From: Pseudomonas sp. Os17
Lineage (GTDB): Bacteria > Pseudomonadota > Gammaproteobacteria > Pseudomonadales > Pseudomonadaceae
Assembly: GCF_001547895.1 (NCBI RefSeq)
Contig: NZ_AP014627.1
Coordinates: forward strand, 2,235,501 to 2,299,500
Length of the DNA: 64,000 nucleotides
Reading direction: 5' to 3'
The position numbers and the translations under genes were made by a program. The notes beneath the pieces are model-generated. The model was not told the DNA's origin and ran no database searches. It saw only the letters and a list, made by a program, of their open reading frames with translations. Of this stretch, positions 29,079 through 39,685 are shown in pieces (within the stretch, counting starts at the first letter, position 1; each line of letters begins with the position of its first letter).

Positions 29079-29103
29079 GCCCCGCAGGCGTGACCTGCGG
29101 GGC
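29079..29103 (+). terminator. hairpin ending the rbs / nucleoside hydrolase transcript
   Basis: GCCCCGCAGG (29079-29088) and CCTGCGGGGC (29094-29103) form a ten-pair stem. The following TCTATTC is a weak T-tract. Confidence 0.65.
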
Positions 29104-29104
29104 T

Positions 29105-29317
29105 CTATTCCCGTTCCGGGGCCTGGGCGCCCAGGTGGTCGGCAGGGTACTTCTCGAATACCTGCGCGATGAATGCACGCGCGGACTGGGTTCCCAGCTC
29201 CTTGACCAGCAGATCTATGCCAATGATTGCCAACTCTTCCGGGCTTCCCGGGCTATAGGAGCACTGGCCCTGGGGCCATTTGGCTTTGATGTCGGCGTCA
29301 ATACTCACGGTTGCCAT
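29105..29317 (-). CDS. hypothetical small acidic protein
   Basis: A 70-aa cytoplasmic protein, MATVSIDADIKAKWPQ..., with no signal or membrane segment. It has ordered composition (ELAIIGIDLLVKEL, AFIAQVFEKYP) but no family I recognise. The ribosome binding site (GTGAGACC) is weak. It runs opposite to the rbs operon. Confidence 0.55.
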   Translation of the reverse strand: MATVSIDADIKAKWPQGQCSYSPGSPEELAIIGIDLLVKELGTQSARAFIAQVFEKYPADHLGAQAPERE

Positions 29318-29481
29318 GAAGGTCTCACGAATTCGGATAAGGCGGGCCTCAGGTCCGGACCTGGGCTGGTGTTTGCTACGGCGCAGAGTTAAGCATGTTG
29401 CCGGGTGTTTGGCACTGCGACTTAGGCATCAGGCAGGTGCTGTGCGACACTGGCGCTTTTCCTGCGCTCAAGGAAGCCACC

Positions 29482-29787
29482 GTGCAAATCGATTTGAACC
29501 AGCCTGATGCCCTGACCCTGGAGGCGGTGCGTCAGCTTCTGGCTTCGGCCAGTGACAGCGTGCATACCCAGTTGCGTGTCACCAAGGGCGGAATTGCTTA
29601 CATCTCTTCGGGGGTAGTGGGTGGTGCCGAGATCGAGGGCCTATTGTTTCGCCTGGAAACCTGGGCGGCGGGATCCGGTTACGTCGGCAACGTGGCGGCC
29701 AGCGATGAGGTCTGGGTGATGCAGATCTTCAATGCGCTCAAGCAGAACTGGCCGAAGCCGGCGTTTGACTATATCGACATCTATTGA
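29482..29787 (+). CDS. hypothetical conserved-looking protein (101 aa)
   Basis: A small cytoplasmic protein, VQIDLNQPDALTLEAVRQLL... The frame opens at 29395, but GTG 29482 has AAGGAA seven bases upstream and starts the protein-like part. It has the features of a compact alpha/beta domain (TQLRVTKGGIAYISS, GLLFRLETW). I recognise no family. Confidence 0.6.
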   Translation: MQIDLNQPDALTLEAVRQLLASASDSVHTQLRVTKGGIAYISSGVVGGAEIEGLLFRLETWAAGSGYVGNVAASDEVWVMQIFNALKQNWPKPAFDYIDIY

Positions 29788-29949
29788 GTGCCGTTCATAT
29801 TCAGTGACGATTGTCCTGTGAAAGTGGGGCGATGGCTGAGGCAGACTTGTCCGCCAGCCGTGGGGCAGGGCAAAAGGCCATTGGTTTTTGAAACCAAACG
29901 TGAAATCGACTGTCGCACGAACTCTGCTTAATTTTGAAAAGGAGGCTTC

Positions 29950-30261
29950 ATGCCTTGGAAGCTCGCTTCATTCGGAACCTTGTTGGCCGCCGTTGTCCTC
30001 AGTGGATGCAGCACCGCCGGGTCGACAAAGGAACCTGTGGCCTCTGAGTCCGGGCACACGCGTTGTGAAGCATCGGCTGCCGAATTCGCCATCGGTAAGA
30101 AGGCTTCTCCAGAGCTGCTGGAGCAGGCTCGCAGTCGTTCTGGGGCGCAATATGCGCGCTTCCTCAAGCCTAACGACATGATCACGCTGGAATACCGCTC
30201 CGACCGCTTGAACCTCAACACGGACGCTAGCCTGGTGGTGAATCGGGTCAATTGTGGCTGA
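29950..30261 (+). CDS. lipoprotein with I78-type peptidase inhibitor domain
   Basis: A 103-aa lipoprotein (signal MPWKLASFGTLLAAVVLSGC, lipobox LSGC). The mature part matches the I78 peptidase-inhibitor pattern: Cys, an AIGKKAS helix, an SGAQYARFLKPNDMIT strand with Arg before the Pro, then YRSDRLNLNTDASLVVNRVNC with a closing Cys. Relatives inhibit serine proteases such as fungal elastase. AAGGAGG precedes ATG 29950. Confidence 0.8.
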   Translation: MPWKLASFGTLLAAVVLSGCSTAGSTKEPVASESGHTRCEASAAEFAIGKKASPELLEQARSRSGAQYARFLKPNDMITLEYRSDRLNLNTDASLVVNRVNCG

Positions 30262-30281
30262 GTAGCTTTTTACCCGCCCAC

Positions 30282-30312
30282 AAAAAACCCCGTCACATGT
30301 ACGGGGTTTTTT
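30282..30312. terminator. bidirectional terminator
   Basis: AAAAAACCCCGT (30282-30293) pairs with ACGGGGTTTTTT (30301-30312) around CACATGT. It serves both the I78 lipoprotein gene and the convergent cold-shock gene. Confidence 0.9.
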
Positions 30313-30327
30313 TAGCTCGCTGAGAAA

Positions 30328-30540
30328 TTACTCAGGACGAACTTGTGCAGCTTGCATACCCTTTTGGCCTTTCTCAGCCACGAAGGAAACGGTTTGGCCT
30401 TCTTTCAGGCTTTTGAAACCGTCGCTTTCAATAGCTTTGAAGTGTACGAACAGGTCGTCACCGCCACCTTGAGGAGTGATGAAGCCGAAGCCTTTTTCAT
30501 CGTTGAACCATTTTACGGTGCCGGTTTGGCGATTAGACAT
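30328..30540 (-). CDS. cold-shock protein, CspA family
   Basis: A 70-aa nucleic-acid-binding OB-fold protein with RNP1 (KGFGFITP) and RNP2 (DLFVHF) motifs: [20 protein letters not shown]. CspA-family proteins melt RNA secondary structure or act as antiterminators. ATG 30540 follows TTGGAGATACACC. A longer upstream open frame is not supported. Confidence 0.95.
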   Translation of the reverse strand: MSNRQTGTVKWFNDEKGFGFITPQGGGDDLFVHFKAIESDGFKSLKEGQTVSFVAEKGQKGMQAAQVRPE

Positions 30541-30832
30541 GGTGTATCTCCAAGAAACATATATTTTCAGTAGTACTGTGCTGCTCAGGCCAACTGGGCA
30601 CACCGAGCTATCATAGTCGAAATGTTCGACTTGGGAGCCCCCTGTAGGAGTTCTTTGCCTGGTGTGCCGCTGTATTTTGCTCTCCAAGTTGGCTGCAGGC
30701 CGCGGTTTAAGCGGCTTTTGCGGAAAACAAATGGTGATAAAAAAACCCGTAAAAGCTGTGTAAATTGTGAAAAAAGCCGCGTTTCAAGCTCGTTGAATAG
30801 TCGGGACACGGCCTATTTCCGGCGCGTGCGAG

Positions 30833-31132
30833 TTATTTGACCACTCGGCAAGCGGCGATGGCGTCCAGCGCTCGGGTTCTGAGTTCTGCGCTGGGTTGCT
30901 TGGTTTTGCTCATCAGCTCCTTGATTTCTTCGGTGGTGAATTTTTCATTCAGCTTGTCTGCACCGCAGGCGCAGTGCTTCTCGGCGCTTTTGGCATCGAT
31001 GTTTTGGCTGGCTGCGGCGGTGCAGTCCTTCATGTAATCGGCGCGAGCTCCGGCAGGCCAGGCAGCCTGGGCGCTCAACGGCAGAAGCAGGGCAAGCGGG
31101 GCGGCGAGGGCGAGCAGTTGGTTGAGGCGCAT
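30833..31132 (-). CDS. exported small protein with conserved Cys, unknown function
   Basis: A 99-aa protein with a signal peptide (MRLNQLLALAAPLALLLPLSAQA). The mature part has four Cys (KDCTAAA, HCACG, AACRVV) that could form disulfides or bind a cofactor, and a helical ADKLNEKFTTEEIKELMSK middle. AGGAG precedes ATG 31132. I recognise no family. Confidence 0.7.
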   Translation of the reverse strand: MRLNQLLALAAPLALLLPLSAQAAWPAGARADYMKDCTAAASQNIDAKSAEKHCACGADKLNEKFTTEEIKELMSKTKQPSAELRTRALDAIAACRVVK

Positions 31133-31406
31133 GGGGCGGGTTCTCCTGAGGTCGATGGCTAGGACGACGATTCTCGATGTATTTGAGGCTCGGCGTACAT
31201 CGCAAGTTCACTTTCCTGCCAACAAAAGGCTGGAAAGGGGCTAGCGTGAAACATGCCGCGCGATGCTGGGATTTATCTGTGCTAGCATGCTCGGCTTGGG
31301 TGTTTTCAAGCTTTGGGTATCTCACTTCCCTCGCAGTCTATGCCTCATTAATTTTTGATGTGAACCCCAGTCACTCTGGTTCGGTTTCCCGGTTGGCCGC
31401 AAGGCT
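31133..31406 (+). other. upstream region before the structured thrS leader
   Basis: About 270 bases between the reverse-strand exported protein and the structured part of the thrS leader; no gene is supported. It should hold the thrS promoter. Confidence 0.4.
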
Positions 31407-31499
31407 CTTGCCACTGTGAGGCAGGCGTTTGTTACAGAACGGCTGGACTGAATCGCGTACTGGCTCATCCCAACCCACGTGACCTTTGGTAGGGGTCAC
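31407..31499 (+). promoter_or_regulatory. thrS mRNA leader with two tRNA-Thr anticodon-arm-like hairpins
   Basis: Hairpin 1 (31407-31425): six pairs closing the seven-base loop ACTGTGA, with TGT at the anticodon positions. Hairpin 2 (31479-31499): seven pairs (one G-T) closing TTGGTAG, with T at the position-33 site and GGT as the anticodon, immediately before the AGGAGAGGAGG ribosome binding site. GGU and UGU are threonine anticodons. In E. coli, ThrRS represses its own mRNA by binding a leader that mimics tRNA-Thr. The same control is inferred here. Confidence 0.6.
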
Positions 31500-31518
31500 C
31501 ACTAGGAGAGGAGGCGCC

Positions 31519-33441
31519 ATGCCCACTATTACTCTTCCCGACGGCAGTCAACGTTCATTCGATCACCCGGTTTCCGTAGCTGAGGTCGCCGCATCCATCG
31601 GTGCCGGTTTGGCCAAGGCCACCTTGGCCGGCAAGGTCAACGGCAAGCTCGTCGACGCCTGTGATGTGATCGACAGCGATGCAACCCTGCAAATCATCAC
31701 GCCAAAGGACGAAGAGGGGCTGGAGATCATTCGCCACTCTTGCGCTCACTTGGTGGGGCATGCGGTCAAGCAGTTGTACCCGACTGCCAAGATGGTCATC
31801 GGTCCGGTCATCGATGAAGGCTTCTATTACGACATCGCTTACGAACGGCCTTTCACTCCTGAGGACATGGCTGCCATCGAGCAGCGCATGCAGCAGTTGA
31901 TCGAGAAAGACTACGACGTGATCAAGAAGGTTACGCCGCGAGCCGAAGTCATCGAAGTGTTCAAATCCCGCGGCGAAGACTACAAGTTGCGCCTGGTGGA
32001 GGACATGCCGAATGAGCAGGCAATGGGCCTGTACTATCACGAAGAATATGTCGACATGTGCCGCGGCCCGCATGTGCCGAACACGCGCTTCCTGAAATCC
32101 TTCAAGCTGACCAAGCTTTCGGGCGCCTACTGGCGTGGTGACGCCAAGAACGAGCAGTTGCAGCGGGTCTACGGTACTGCCTGGGCGGACAAGAAGCAGC
32201 TCGCCGCCTACATCCAGCGTATCGAGGAGGCCGAGAAGCGCGACCATCGCAAGATCGGTAAGCGCCTGGGCCTGTTCCATACCCAGGAAGAAGCGCCGGG
32301 CATGGTGTTCTGGCATCCCAATGGCTGGACTCTGTACCAGGTGCTTGAGCAGTACATGCGCAAGGTGCAGCGTGAAAACGGCTACCTGGAAATCAAGACG
32401 CCCCAAGTGGTCGATCGTAGCCTTTGGGAAAAGTCCGGACACTGGGCCAACTATTCCGAGAACATGTTCACCACCGAGTCGGAAAGCCGCGACTACGCGA
32501 TCAAGCCAATGAACTGCCCCTGCCATGTGCAGGTGTTCAATCAGGGGTTGAAGAGCTACCGCGAGCTGCCGATGCGCCTGGCCGAATTCGGAGCCTGCCA
32601 CCGTAACGAGCCGTCAGGTGCGTTGCACGGCATCATGCGCGTGCGGGGCTTCACTCAGGACGATGCGCACATCTTCTGTACCGAAGATCAGATGCAGGCC
32701 GAGTCTGCTGCTTTCATCAAGCTGACCATGGATGTCTATGCCGACTTCGGCTTTAAAGACATCGAAATGAAGCTTTCCACTCGTCCTGAAAAACGCGTGG
32801 GTTCCGATGACTTGTGGGATCGCGCGGAAAATGCCTTGGCTGCCGCTTTGGATAGCGCAGGCTTGCCGTACGATCTGCAGCCGGGTGAGGGTGCGTTCTA
32901 CGGTCCGAAGATCGAATTTTCGTTGAAGGACTGCTTGGGGCGCGTCTGGCAGTGCGGTACCTTGCAGCTTGACTTCAACCTGCCTATTCGTTTGGGCGCT
33001 GAATACGTTTCCGAAGACAATAGCCGCAAGCATCCGGTGATGTTGCACCGGGCTATCCTCGGTTCCTTCGAGCGTTTTGTCGGGATTCTGATCGAGCATT
33101 ACGAGGGTGCGTTCCCTGCGTGGCTGGCTCCGACTCAGGCCGTGGTGATGAATATCACTGATAAACAGGCAGATTTTGCCCTCGAAGTGGAAAAAACACT
33201 CAATCAAAGCGGATTTCGTGCCAAGTCCGACTTGAGAAATGAAAAGATCGGCTTTAAAATCCGCGAGCATACTTTGCTCAAGGTTCCCTATCTCTTGGTT
33301 ATTGGAGATCGGGAGGTCGAGATGCAGACTGTCGCTGTGCGTACCCGTGAAGGTGAAGACCTGGGCTCGATGCCTGTGGACCAATTCTCGGCGTTCCTCG
33401 CACAAGCGGTTTCCCGGCGTGGTCGCCAAGATTCGGAGTAA
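31519..33441 (+). CDS. thrS: threonyl-tRNA synthetase
   Basis: ThrS charges tRNA-Thr. The 640-aa class II synthetase has an N-terminal TGS domain ([14 protein letters not shown]), the editing domain with [11 protein letters not shown] and the YVDMCRGPH zinc site, the catalytic core ([29 protein letters not shown]), motif 3 near [10 protein letters not shown], and a C-terminal anticodon-binding domain. ATG 31519 follows AGGAGAGGAGG. It leads the thrS-infC-rpmI-rplT-pheST-ihfA block. Confidence 0.97.
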
Positions 33442-33992
33442 TTATTATTAAGCGTGATATGAGACAAGATAAACGAGCTGCACCGAAAGCCCCGATCAAC
33501 GAGAATATCTCGGCACGCGAGGTTCGGTTAATTGGCGCTGACGGCGAGCAGATTGGCATCGTCTCGATTGATGAAGCGCTTCGTATAGCTGAAGAAGCCA
33601 AGCTGGATCTGGTGGAAATTTCCGCCGACGCAGTCCCACCTGTTTGCCGGGTGATGGATTACGGCAAGTCGATCTTCGAGAAGAAGAAGCAGATTGCCGC
33701 TGCGAAGAAGAACCAGAAGCAGATTCAGGTTAAAGAAATCAAGTTTCGTCCAGGGACGGAGGAAGGGGATTACCAGGTAAAACTGCGCAACCTGGTACGT
33801 TTCCTGAGTGACGGGGACAGGGCCAAGGTATCCTTGCGATTCCGCGGCCGTGAGATGGCCCACCAGGAGCTGGGGATGGAACTCCTCAAGCGGGTTGAAG
33901 CTGACCTGCAAGAGTACGGTTCGGTCGAACAGCATCCTAAGATGGAAGGACGCCAGCTGATCATGGTCATCGCCCCGAAAAAGAAGAAGTAA
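33441..33992 (+). CDS. infC: translation initiation factor IF-3
   Basis: IF-3 binds the 30S subunit, keeps it from 50S and proofreads start codons. The protein (183 aa from this start) has the N-domain [21 protein letters not shown], a basic linker ([33 protein letters not shown]) and a C-domain ending VIAPKKKK. Three ATT codons (33441, 33444, 33447) lie between the thrS stop and ATG 33459. Pseudomonas IF-3 proteins begin M-x-I-K-R, so ATT 33441 is chosen, sharing one base with the thrS stop. GGAG at 33435-33438 is very close, so ATT 33444 is also possible. The rare AUU start allows IF-3 to limit its own synthesis. Confidence 0.9.
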
Positions 33993-34052
33993 TCAACAGG
34001 GCACGGCAGGCCTTCTGATTATGTTTATCAACTGAATGCGGAGTATCCGAAC

Positions 34053-34247
34053 ATGCCAAAGATGAAAACCAAAAGTGGTGCTGCTAAGCGGTTTCTGAAA
34101 ACTGCTAACGGTATCAAGCACAAGCACGCTTTCAAGAGCCACATCCTGACCAAAATGTCGACCAAGCGTAAGCGTCAACTGCGCGGTAGCAGCTTGCTGC
34201 ATCCGTCTGACGTGGCAAAAGTCGAGCGCATGCTGCGCCTTCGTTAA
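34053..34247 (+). CDS. rpmI: 50S ribosomal protein L35
   Basis: A 64-aa very basic protein, [14 protein letters not shown]..., with [16 protein letters not shown] and a VERMLRLR end, as in L35. It lies 60 bases after infC and 30 before rplT, the standard infC-rpmI-rplT order. Confidence 0.98.
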   Translation: MPKMKTKSGAAKRFLKTANGIKHKHAFKSHILTKMSTKRKRQLRGSSLLHPSDVAKVERMLRLR

Positions 34248-34277
34248 TTTTTGGATCAAGAATAGAGGAAGTAACTC

Positions 34278-34634
34278 ATGGCTCGTGTAAAGCGTGGCGT
34301 CATTGCCCGTAAACGTCACAAAAAAATTCTGAAACTTGCTAAAGGCTACTACGGCGCTCGCTCGCGCGTATTCCGTGTTGCCAAGCAAGCGGTAATCAAG
34401 GCAGGCCAATACGCCTACCGTGACCGTCGTCAGAAAAAACGTCAGTTCCGCGCTCTGTGGATCGCTCGTATCAACGCTGGTGCTCGTACCAACGGTCTGT
34501 CTTACAGCCGTTTGATCGCTGGCCTGAAAAAGGCGTCCATCGAGATCGACCGTAAGGTTCTGGCTGATCTGGCAGTGAACGAAAAAGCGGCGTTTGCTGC
34601 GATTGTCGAGAAAGCTAAAGCCACCTTGGCTTAA
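34278..34634 (+). CDS. rplT: 50S ribosomal protein L20
   Basis: L20 (118 aa) is needed early in 50S assembly and in many bacteria represses the infC-rpmI-rplT mRNA. Signatures: [49 protein letters not shown] precedes ATG 34278. A strong hairpin follows it before pheS. Confidence 0.98.
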   Translation: MARVKRGVIARKRHKKILKLAKGYYGARSRVFRVAKQAVIKAGQYAYRDRRQKKRQFRALWIARINAGARTNGLSYSRLIAGLKKASIEIDRKVLADLAVNEKAAFAAIVEKAKATLA

Positions 34635-34690
34635 GTACCCCCGACAGTCATCCGGGCTCACCTATCGTGGGCTCTGGTGTTAAACGTCAT

Positions 34691-35761
<1,071 letters not shown>

Positions 35762-35796
35762 TCGCGCGTCCGTAACGAATCTATTAGGAGAGCAGG

Positions 35797-38175
35797 ATGA
35801 AATTCAGTGAACAATGGTTGCGTGGCTGGGTTAGCCCGCAAGTAAGTCGCGACGAGTTGGTTGCTCGTCTGTCGATGGCCGGTCTTGAGGTTGATAGCGT
35901 AACGCCAGCCGCCGGAGATTTCAGTGGGGTAGTGGTGGGTGAGGTGTTGAGCACCGAGCAGCACCCGGATGCCGACAAGCTGCGTGTGTGCCAGGTCAGC
36001 AATGGCGCGGAAACCTTCCAGGTGGTCTGCGGCGCACCCAACGTGCGTCCAGGGCTGAAGATCCCATTTGCGATGATTGGCGCCGAGCTGCCGGGCGACT
36101 TCAAGATCAAGAAAGCCAAGCTGCGTGGCGTTGAGTCCAACGGCATGTTGTGTTCGCAGGCAGAACTGCAGATCGGCGAAGGCAATGACGGTCTGATGGA
36201 GTTGCCGGCTGATGCACCGGTGGGGGAAGACATTCGTGCCTACCTGAATCTTGACGATGCCAGTATCGAGGTTGATCTGACGCCAAACCGCGGTGACTGC
36301 CTGTCCCTGGCCGGCTTGGCCCGCGAGGTCGGCGCGCTGTACGCGGCGAAAGTCCAGCGCCCTGAAGTGAAAGCAGTTGCTGCCGCCCATGAGGAAGTTC
36401 GCCCTGTGGAAGTCCTGGCTCCGGCCGCCTGTCCACGCTACTTGGGCCGGGTCATCCGTAACGTCGATCTTTCCAAGCCGACCCCACTGTGGATGGTTGA
36501 GCGCCTGCGTCGCGCCGATGTACGCAGCATCGATGCTGCGGTGGACATCACCAACTATGTGATGCTTGAGCTGGGGCAGCCGTTGCATGCTTTTGATCTC
36601 GCTGAGATCAACGGTGGCATTCGCGTGCGCATGGCAGAAGAGGGCGAGAAGCTGGTACTTCTCGATGGCCAGGAAGTGACACTGCGTAGCGATACCCTGG
36701 TGATCGCTGACCATACCCGCGCCCTGGCAATCGCCGGTGTGATGGGGGGTGAGCACAGTGGCGTCACCGCCAACACACGTGATGTATTCCTGGAAAGCGC
36801 GTTCTTCGACCAGATCGCAGTTGCCGGGAAGGCTCGTTCCTATGGTCTGCACACAGATGCATCCCATCGCTATGAGCGCGGTGTGGATTGGCAGCTGGCT
36901 CGCGAAGCTATGGAGCGTGCGACCGGTCTGCTGCTGGAGATCACTGGCGGTGACGCCGGCCCGATCATTGAAACAGTCAGTGAGCAGCACTTGCCGTCTG
37001 TAGCGCCTGTGACCTTGCGCGCTGAACGCATTACCCAGATGTTGGGCATGGCGATGGATGGTTCTGAGGTTGAGCGTCTGCTCACCGGGCTTGGCCTGGC
37101 AGTGACTGCCGATGGAGCAGGGCAATGGCGTGTTGAAGTGCCGAGCCATCGTTTCGATATCAGTCTTGAAGTCGACTTGATCGAAGAGTTGGCGCGTCTC
37201 TATGGTTACAACCGTCTGCCGGTTCGCTATCCGCAGGCTCGCCTGGCTCCTCAGGCCAAGGCGGAAGCGCAAGGTGATCTGCCCGCATTGCGGCGTTTGT
37301 TGGTTGCTCGTGGCTACCAGGAAGCGATCACTTACAGCTTCATCGATCCAAAACTCTTTGAACTGTTCAATCCGGGTGTCGAACCGCTACTGCTGGCGAA
37401 CCCGATTTCGGCCGACATGGCGGCCATGCGTTCTTCCTTGTGGCCTGGGCTCGTCAAGGCACTTCAGCACAACTTGAACCGTCAACAGGATCGTGTCCGC
37501 TTGTTTGAAAGCGGCTTGCGTTTCGTTGGCCAGTTGGAGGGGTTGAAGCAGCAGCCAATGCTTGCGGGCGTCGTTTGTGGCAGTCGCTTGCCTGAAGGCT
37601 GGGCACAAGGCCGCGATGTCGTGGACTTCTTTGACGTCAAGGCGGACGTTGAGGCCGTGTTGGGGATTGCAGGGGCTCTGGATACATTCACTTTCGTTCC
37701 GGGCAAGCATCCAGCGCTGCATCCTGGCCAGACTGCGCGTATCGAGCGCGATGGTCGCGAGATCGGCTATTTGGGGGCGATTCACCCAGAGTTGGCAAAG
37801 ACCCTCGGCCTTGACCGTCCGGTTTATGTGTTTGAGCTGGTTCTGAGTGAAGTGGCTCAGGGGCGTTTGCCGAAGTTCCACGAGTTGTCCCGCTTCCCAG
37901 AAGTGCGTCGAGATCTGGCGTTGCTGGCAGATCGTGATGTTGCGGCGAGCGCCGTTCTGGACGTAATCCGTGAAAATGCAGGTGAATGGCTGACAGACCT
38001 CAGGCTATTTGACGTGTACCAGGGTAAAGGCATTGATCCGCATAGAAAAAGCCTTGCCGTCGGCTTGACCTGGCAGCATCCATCGCGCACTCTTAATGAC
38101 GATGAGGTGAACTCCACGACGCAAAATATCCTCACCTCGCTCGAACAAAGGTTGAACGCCACGTTAAGGAAGTGA
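35797..38175 (+). CDS. pheT: phenylalanyl-tRNA synthetase beta subunit
   Basis: PheT (792 aa) carries the tRNA-binding and editing parts of PheRS: an N-terminal EMAP/OB tRNA-binding domain (about 40-150, HPDADKLRVCQV), B3/B4 editing domain, B5 DNA-binding-like domain, inactive class II core and C-terminal anticodon-binding FDX-ACB domain (LSRFPEVRRDLALL). AGGAG lies before ATG 35797. ihfA starts three bases after its stop. Confidence 0.97.
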   Translation: MKFSEQWLRGWVSPQVSRDELVARLSMAGLEVDSVTPAAGDFSGVVVGEVLSTEQHPDADKLRVCQVSNGAETFQVVCGAPNVRPGLKIPFAMIGAELPGDFKIKKAKLRGVESNGMLCSQAELQIGEGNDGLMELPADAPVGEDIRAYLNLDDASIEVDLTPNRGDCLSLAGLAREVGALYAAKVQRPEVKAVAAAHEEVRPVEVLAPAACPRYLGRVIRNVDLSKPTPLWMVERLRRADVRSIDAAVDITNYVMLELGQPLHAFDLAEINGGIRVRMAEEGEKLVLLDGQEVTLRSDTLVIADHTRALAIAGVMGGEHSGVTANTRDVFLESAFFDQIAVAGKARSYGLHTDASHRYERGVDWQLAREAMERATGLLLEITGGDAGPIIETVSEQHLPSVAPVTLRAERITQMLGMAMDGSEVERLLTGLGLAVTADGAGQWRVEVPSHRFDISLEVDLIEELARLYGYNRLPVRYPQARLAPQAKAEAQGDLPALRRLLVARGYQEAITYSFIDPKLFELFNPGVEPLLLANPISADMAAMRSSLWPGLVKALQHNLNRQQDRVRLFESGLRFVGQLEGLKQQPMLAGVVCGSRLPEGWAQGRDVVDFFDVKADVEAVLGIAGALDTFTFVPGKHPALHPGQTARIERDGREIGYLGAIHPELAKTLGLDRPVYVFELVLSEVAQGRLPKFHELSRFPEVRRDLALLADRDVAASAVLDVIRENAGEWLTDLRLFDVYQGKGIDPHRKSLAVGLTWQHPSRTLNDDEVNSTTQNILTSLEQRLNATLRK

Positions 38176-38178
38176 CGT

Positions 38179-38481
38179 ATGGGGGCTCTGACGAAAGCTG
38201 AAATGGCCGAACGTCTCTACGAAGAGCTAGGCCTGAATAAACGCGAGGCCAAGGAATTGGTCGAGCTGTTCTTTGAAGAAATCAGGCATGCTCTCGAAGA
38301 TAACGAACAGGTCAAATTGTCCGGTTTCGGTAACTTCGACCTTCGGGATAAACGCCAGCGTCCTGGCCGCAACCCGAAAACGGGTGAAGAAATCCCGATC
38401 ACGGCTCGCCGTGTGGTCACCTTTCGTCCAGGGCAGAAGTTGAAGGCCCGAGTTGAGGCATATGCTGGAACCAAGTCATAA
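38179..38481 (+). CDS. ihfA: integration host factor subunit alpha
   Basis: IHF-alpha (100 aa) pairs with IHF-beta to bend DNA sharply at specific sites. The HU-fold is seen in [29 protein letters not shown], the [25 protein letters not shown] beta-arm with the intercalating Pro region, and [16 protein letters not shown]. Position after pheT is the standard enterobacterial and Pseudomonas arrangement. Confidence 0.97.
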   Translation: MGALTKAEMAERLYEELGLNKREAKELVELFFEEIRHALEDNEQVKLSGFGNFDLRDKRQRPGRNPKTGEEIPITARRVVTFRPGQKLKARVEAYAGTKS

Positions 38482-38818
38482 CGACGAGCTCCCGGTGATC
38501 CCGGGTAAACGCTACTTCACCATCGGTGAAGTCAGCGAGCTCTGTGCGGTCAAACCGCATGTGCTGCGTTATTGGGAGCAGGAGTTTCCTCAACTCAACC
38601 CTGTCAAGCGCCGCGGAAATCGCCGGTATTATCAGCGTCAGGATGTGCTGATGATCCGGCAGATCCGCGCGCTGCTCTACGATCAGGGATTCACCATCGG
38701 TGGTGCACGCTTGCGCCTTTCCGGTGATGAGGCCAAAGACGACACCACCCAGTACAAGCAACTGATCCGTCAGATGATTTCCGAATTGGAAGATGTGCTT
38801 GTGGTGCTTAAGAAGTAA
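38462..38818 (+). CDS. MerR family transcriptional regulator
   Basis: A 118-aa MerR-type regulator with the winged HTH ([25 protein letters not shown], then the wing [19 protein letters not shown]) and a short C-terminal coiled coil ([21 protein letters not shown]). It lacks Cys metal ligands. ATG 38462 lies inside the end of ihfA (20-base overlap), so it is translationally coupled. Its target is unknown. Confidence 0.9.
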   Translation: MLEPSHNDELPVIPGKRYFTIGEVSELCAVKPHVLRYWEQEFPQLNPVKRRGNRRYYQRQDVLMIRQIRALLYDQGFTIGGARLRLSGDEAKDDTTQYKQLIRQMISELEDVLVVLKK

Positions 38819-38906
38819 TTCTCTGTTTTAAATACTTCCACTTTTCAAAAGCTTGCGGTATATTCCTCAACGTTTCCTGAGAAGTGAAACAGGTTTCACG
38901 CCTAGT

Positions 38907-38983
38907 CGGGGCGTAGCGCAGTCCGGTAGCGCACTAGCATGGGGTGCTAGGGGTCGAGTGTTCGAATCACTCCGTCCCGACCA
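38907..38983 (+). tRNA. tRNA-Pro (anticodon GGG)
   Basis: This is a 77-base cloverleaf with encoded CCA. The acceptor stem CGGGGCG pairs with CGTCCCG (one G-T pair); the anticodon stem CTAGC/GCTAG closes ATGGGGT with GGG at 38941-38943. A terminator follows. tRNA genes of this kind can serve as integration sites, but no integrase is seen nearby. Confidence 0.96.
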
Positions 38984-38993
38984 TATTTCAAAG

Positions 38994-39028
38994 AGAGATC
39001 AAGCACCTAGCGGCTTGATCTCTTTTTT
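38994..39028 (+). terminator. Rho-independent terminator after tRNA-Pro
   Basis: AGAGATCAAGC (38994-39004) pairs with GCTTGATCTCT (39013-39023), followed by TTTTTT. Confidence 0.88.
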
Positions 39029-39685
39029 CGTTTGGGAATGCGCAAAATCCGCGCAAGGCGATCAGATGATTTCTCTGATGTTCAGGTCTGGAACTGCCTC
39101 CGGGCCGAAGATTTCAGGCTGATGACCTCCGGCCGTTTCTCGTTACCTTCTCCATCGCGCATCCGCGCGCTTTTCTGATCATCCTTTCCGGTCTTTGGCT
39201 ACAGGTGCAACGATTGCGCCCTGGGTCCATGTCATCCCCGCGTCTCTTCATCATTCCATCAGAAGCCTTCCTGGCCCCTTTGAGTGTTCAACCTGGGTCC
39301 ACGGATCTTGTGGTTGTGCCTGTTTTGGCTTTCGGTGGGCAGATTTGCGCTGCATTGGGATCGTGGGCAACCGCAGCGGTGCGACCGGGCGCGCCGCGTG
39401 GTAGACGCCAGGGCAAGCTGCTAAAGGAGTTCTGACGTTGAGTGTCATCTCTGTGCAGCCTTCACGAGCGTCTTGCGCTGCAAGCTGCCCGATGCCTGCT
39501 TTGCAGATGCGCTAAGATCCGCGGCCCATTGCAAGGAGATCAAAAGGAATGATCGGTCGTTTATGCACAACGTTCAGAATCCAGTACCTGCCCTTTGAGA
39601 GGCGTACTGATGCTTGCTGCTGGGTGCAACAGCCCGCCCGGCAGTCTCTGGATGTCCGTGGTGTTCAGATGATGGAGAGTGATCG
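39029..39685. other. gene-poor stretch downstream of tRNA-Pro
   Basis: About 650 bases without a supportable gene. Short open frames (for example 39229-39435 and 39549-39692) lack convincing start sites or family resemblance. The composition is lower in GC than the genes downstream. Confidence 0.4.

Noticed and set aside
38907..38983. Prophage or island attachment site at tRNA-Pro
   Set aside because: No integrase gene and no duplicated 3' tRNA end were found in the following sequence.
39229..39435. Forward frame starting MSSPRLFIIPSEAFL
   Set aside because: It has no convincing ribosome binding site and no recognised relatives; it may be chance in a gene-poor region.
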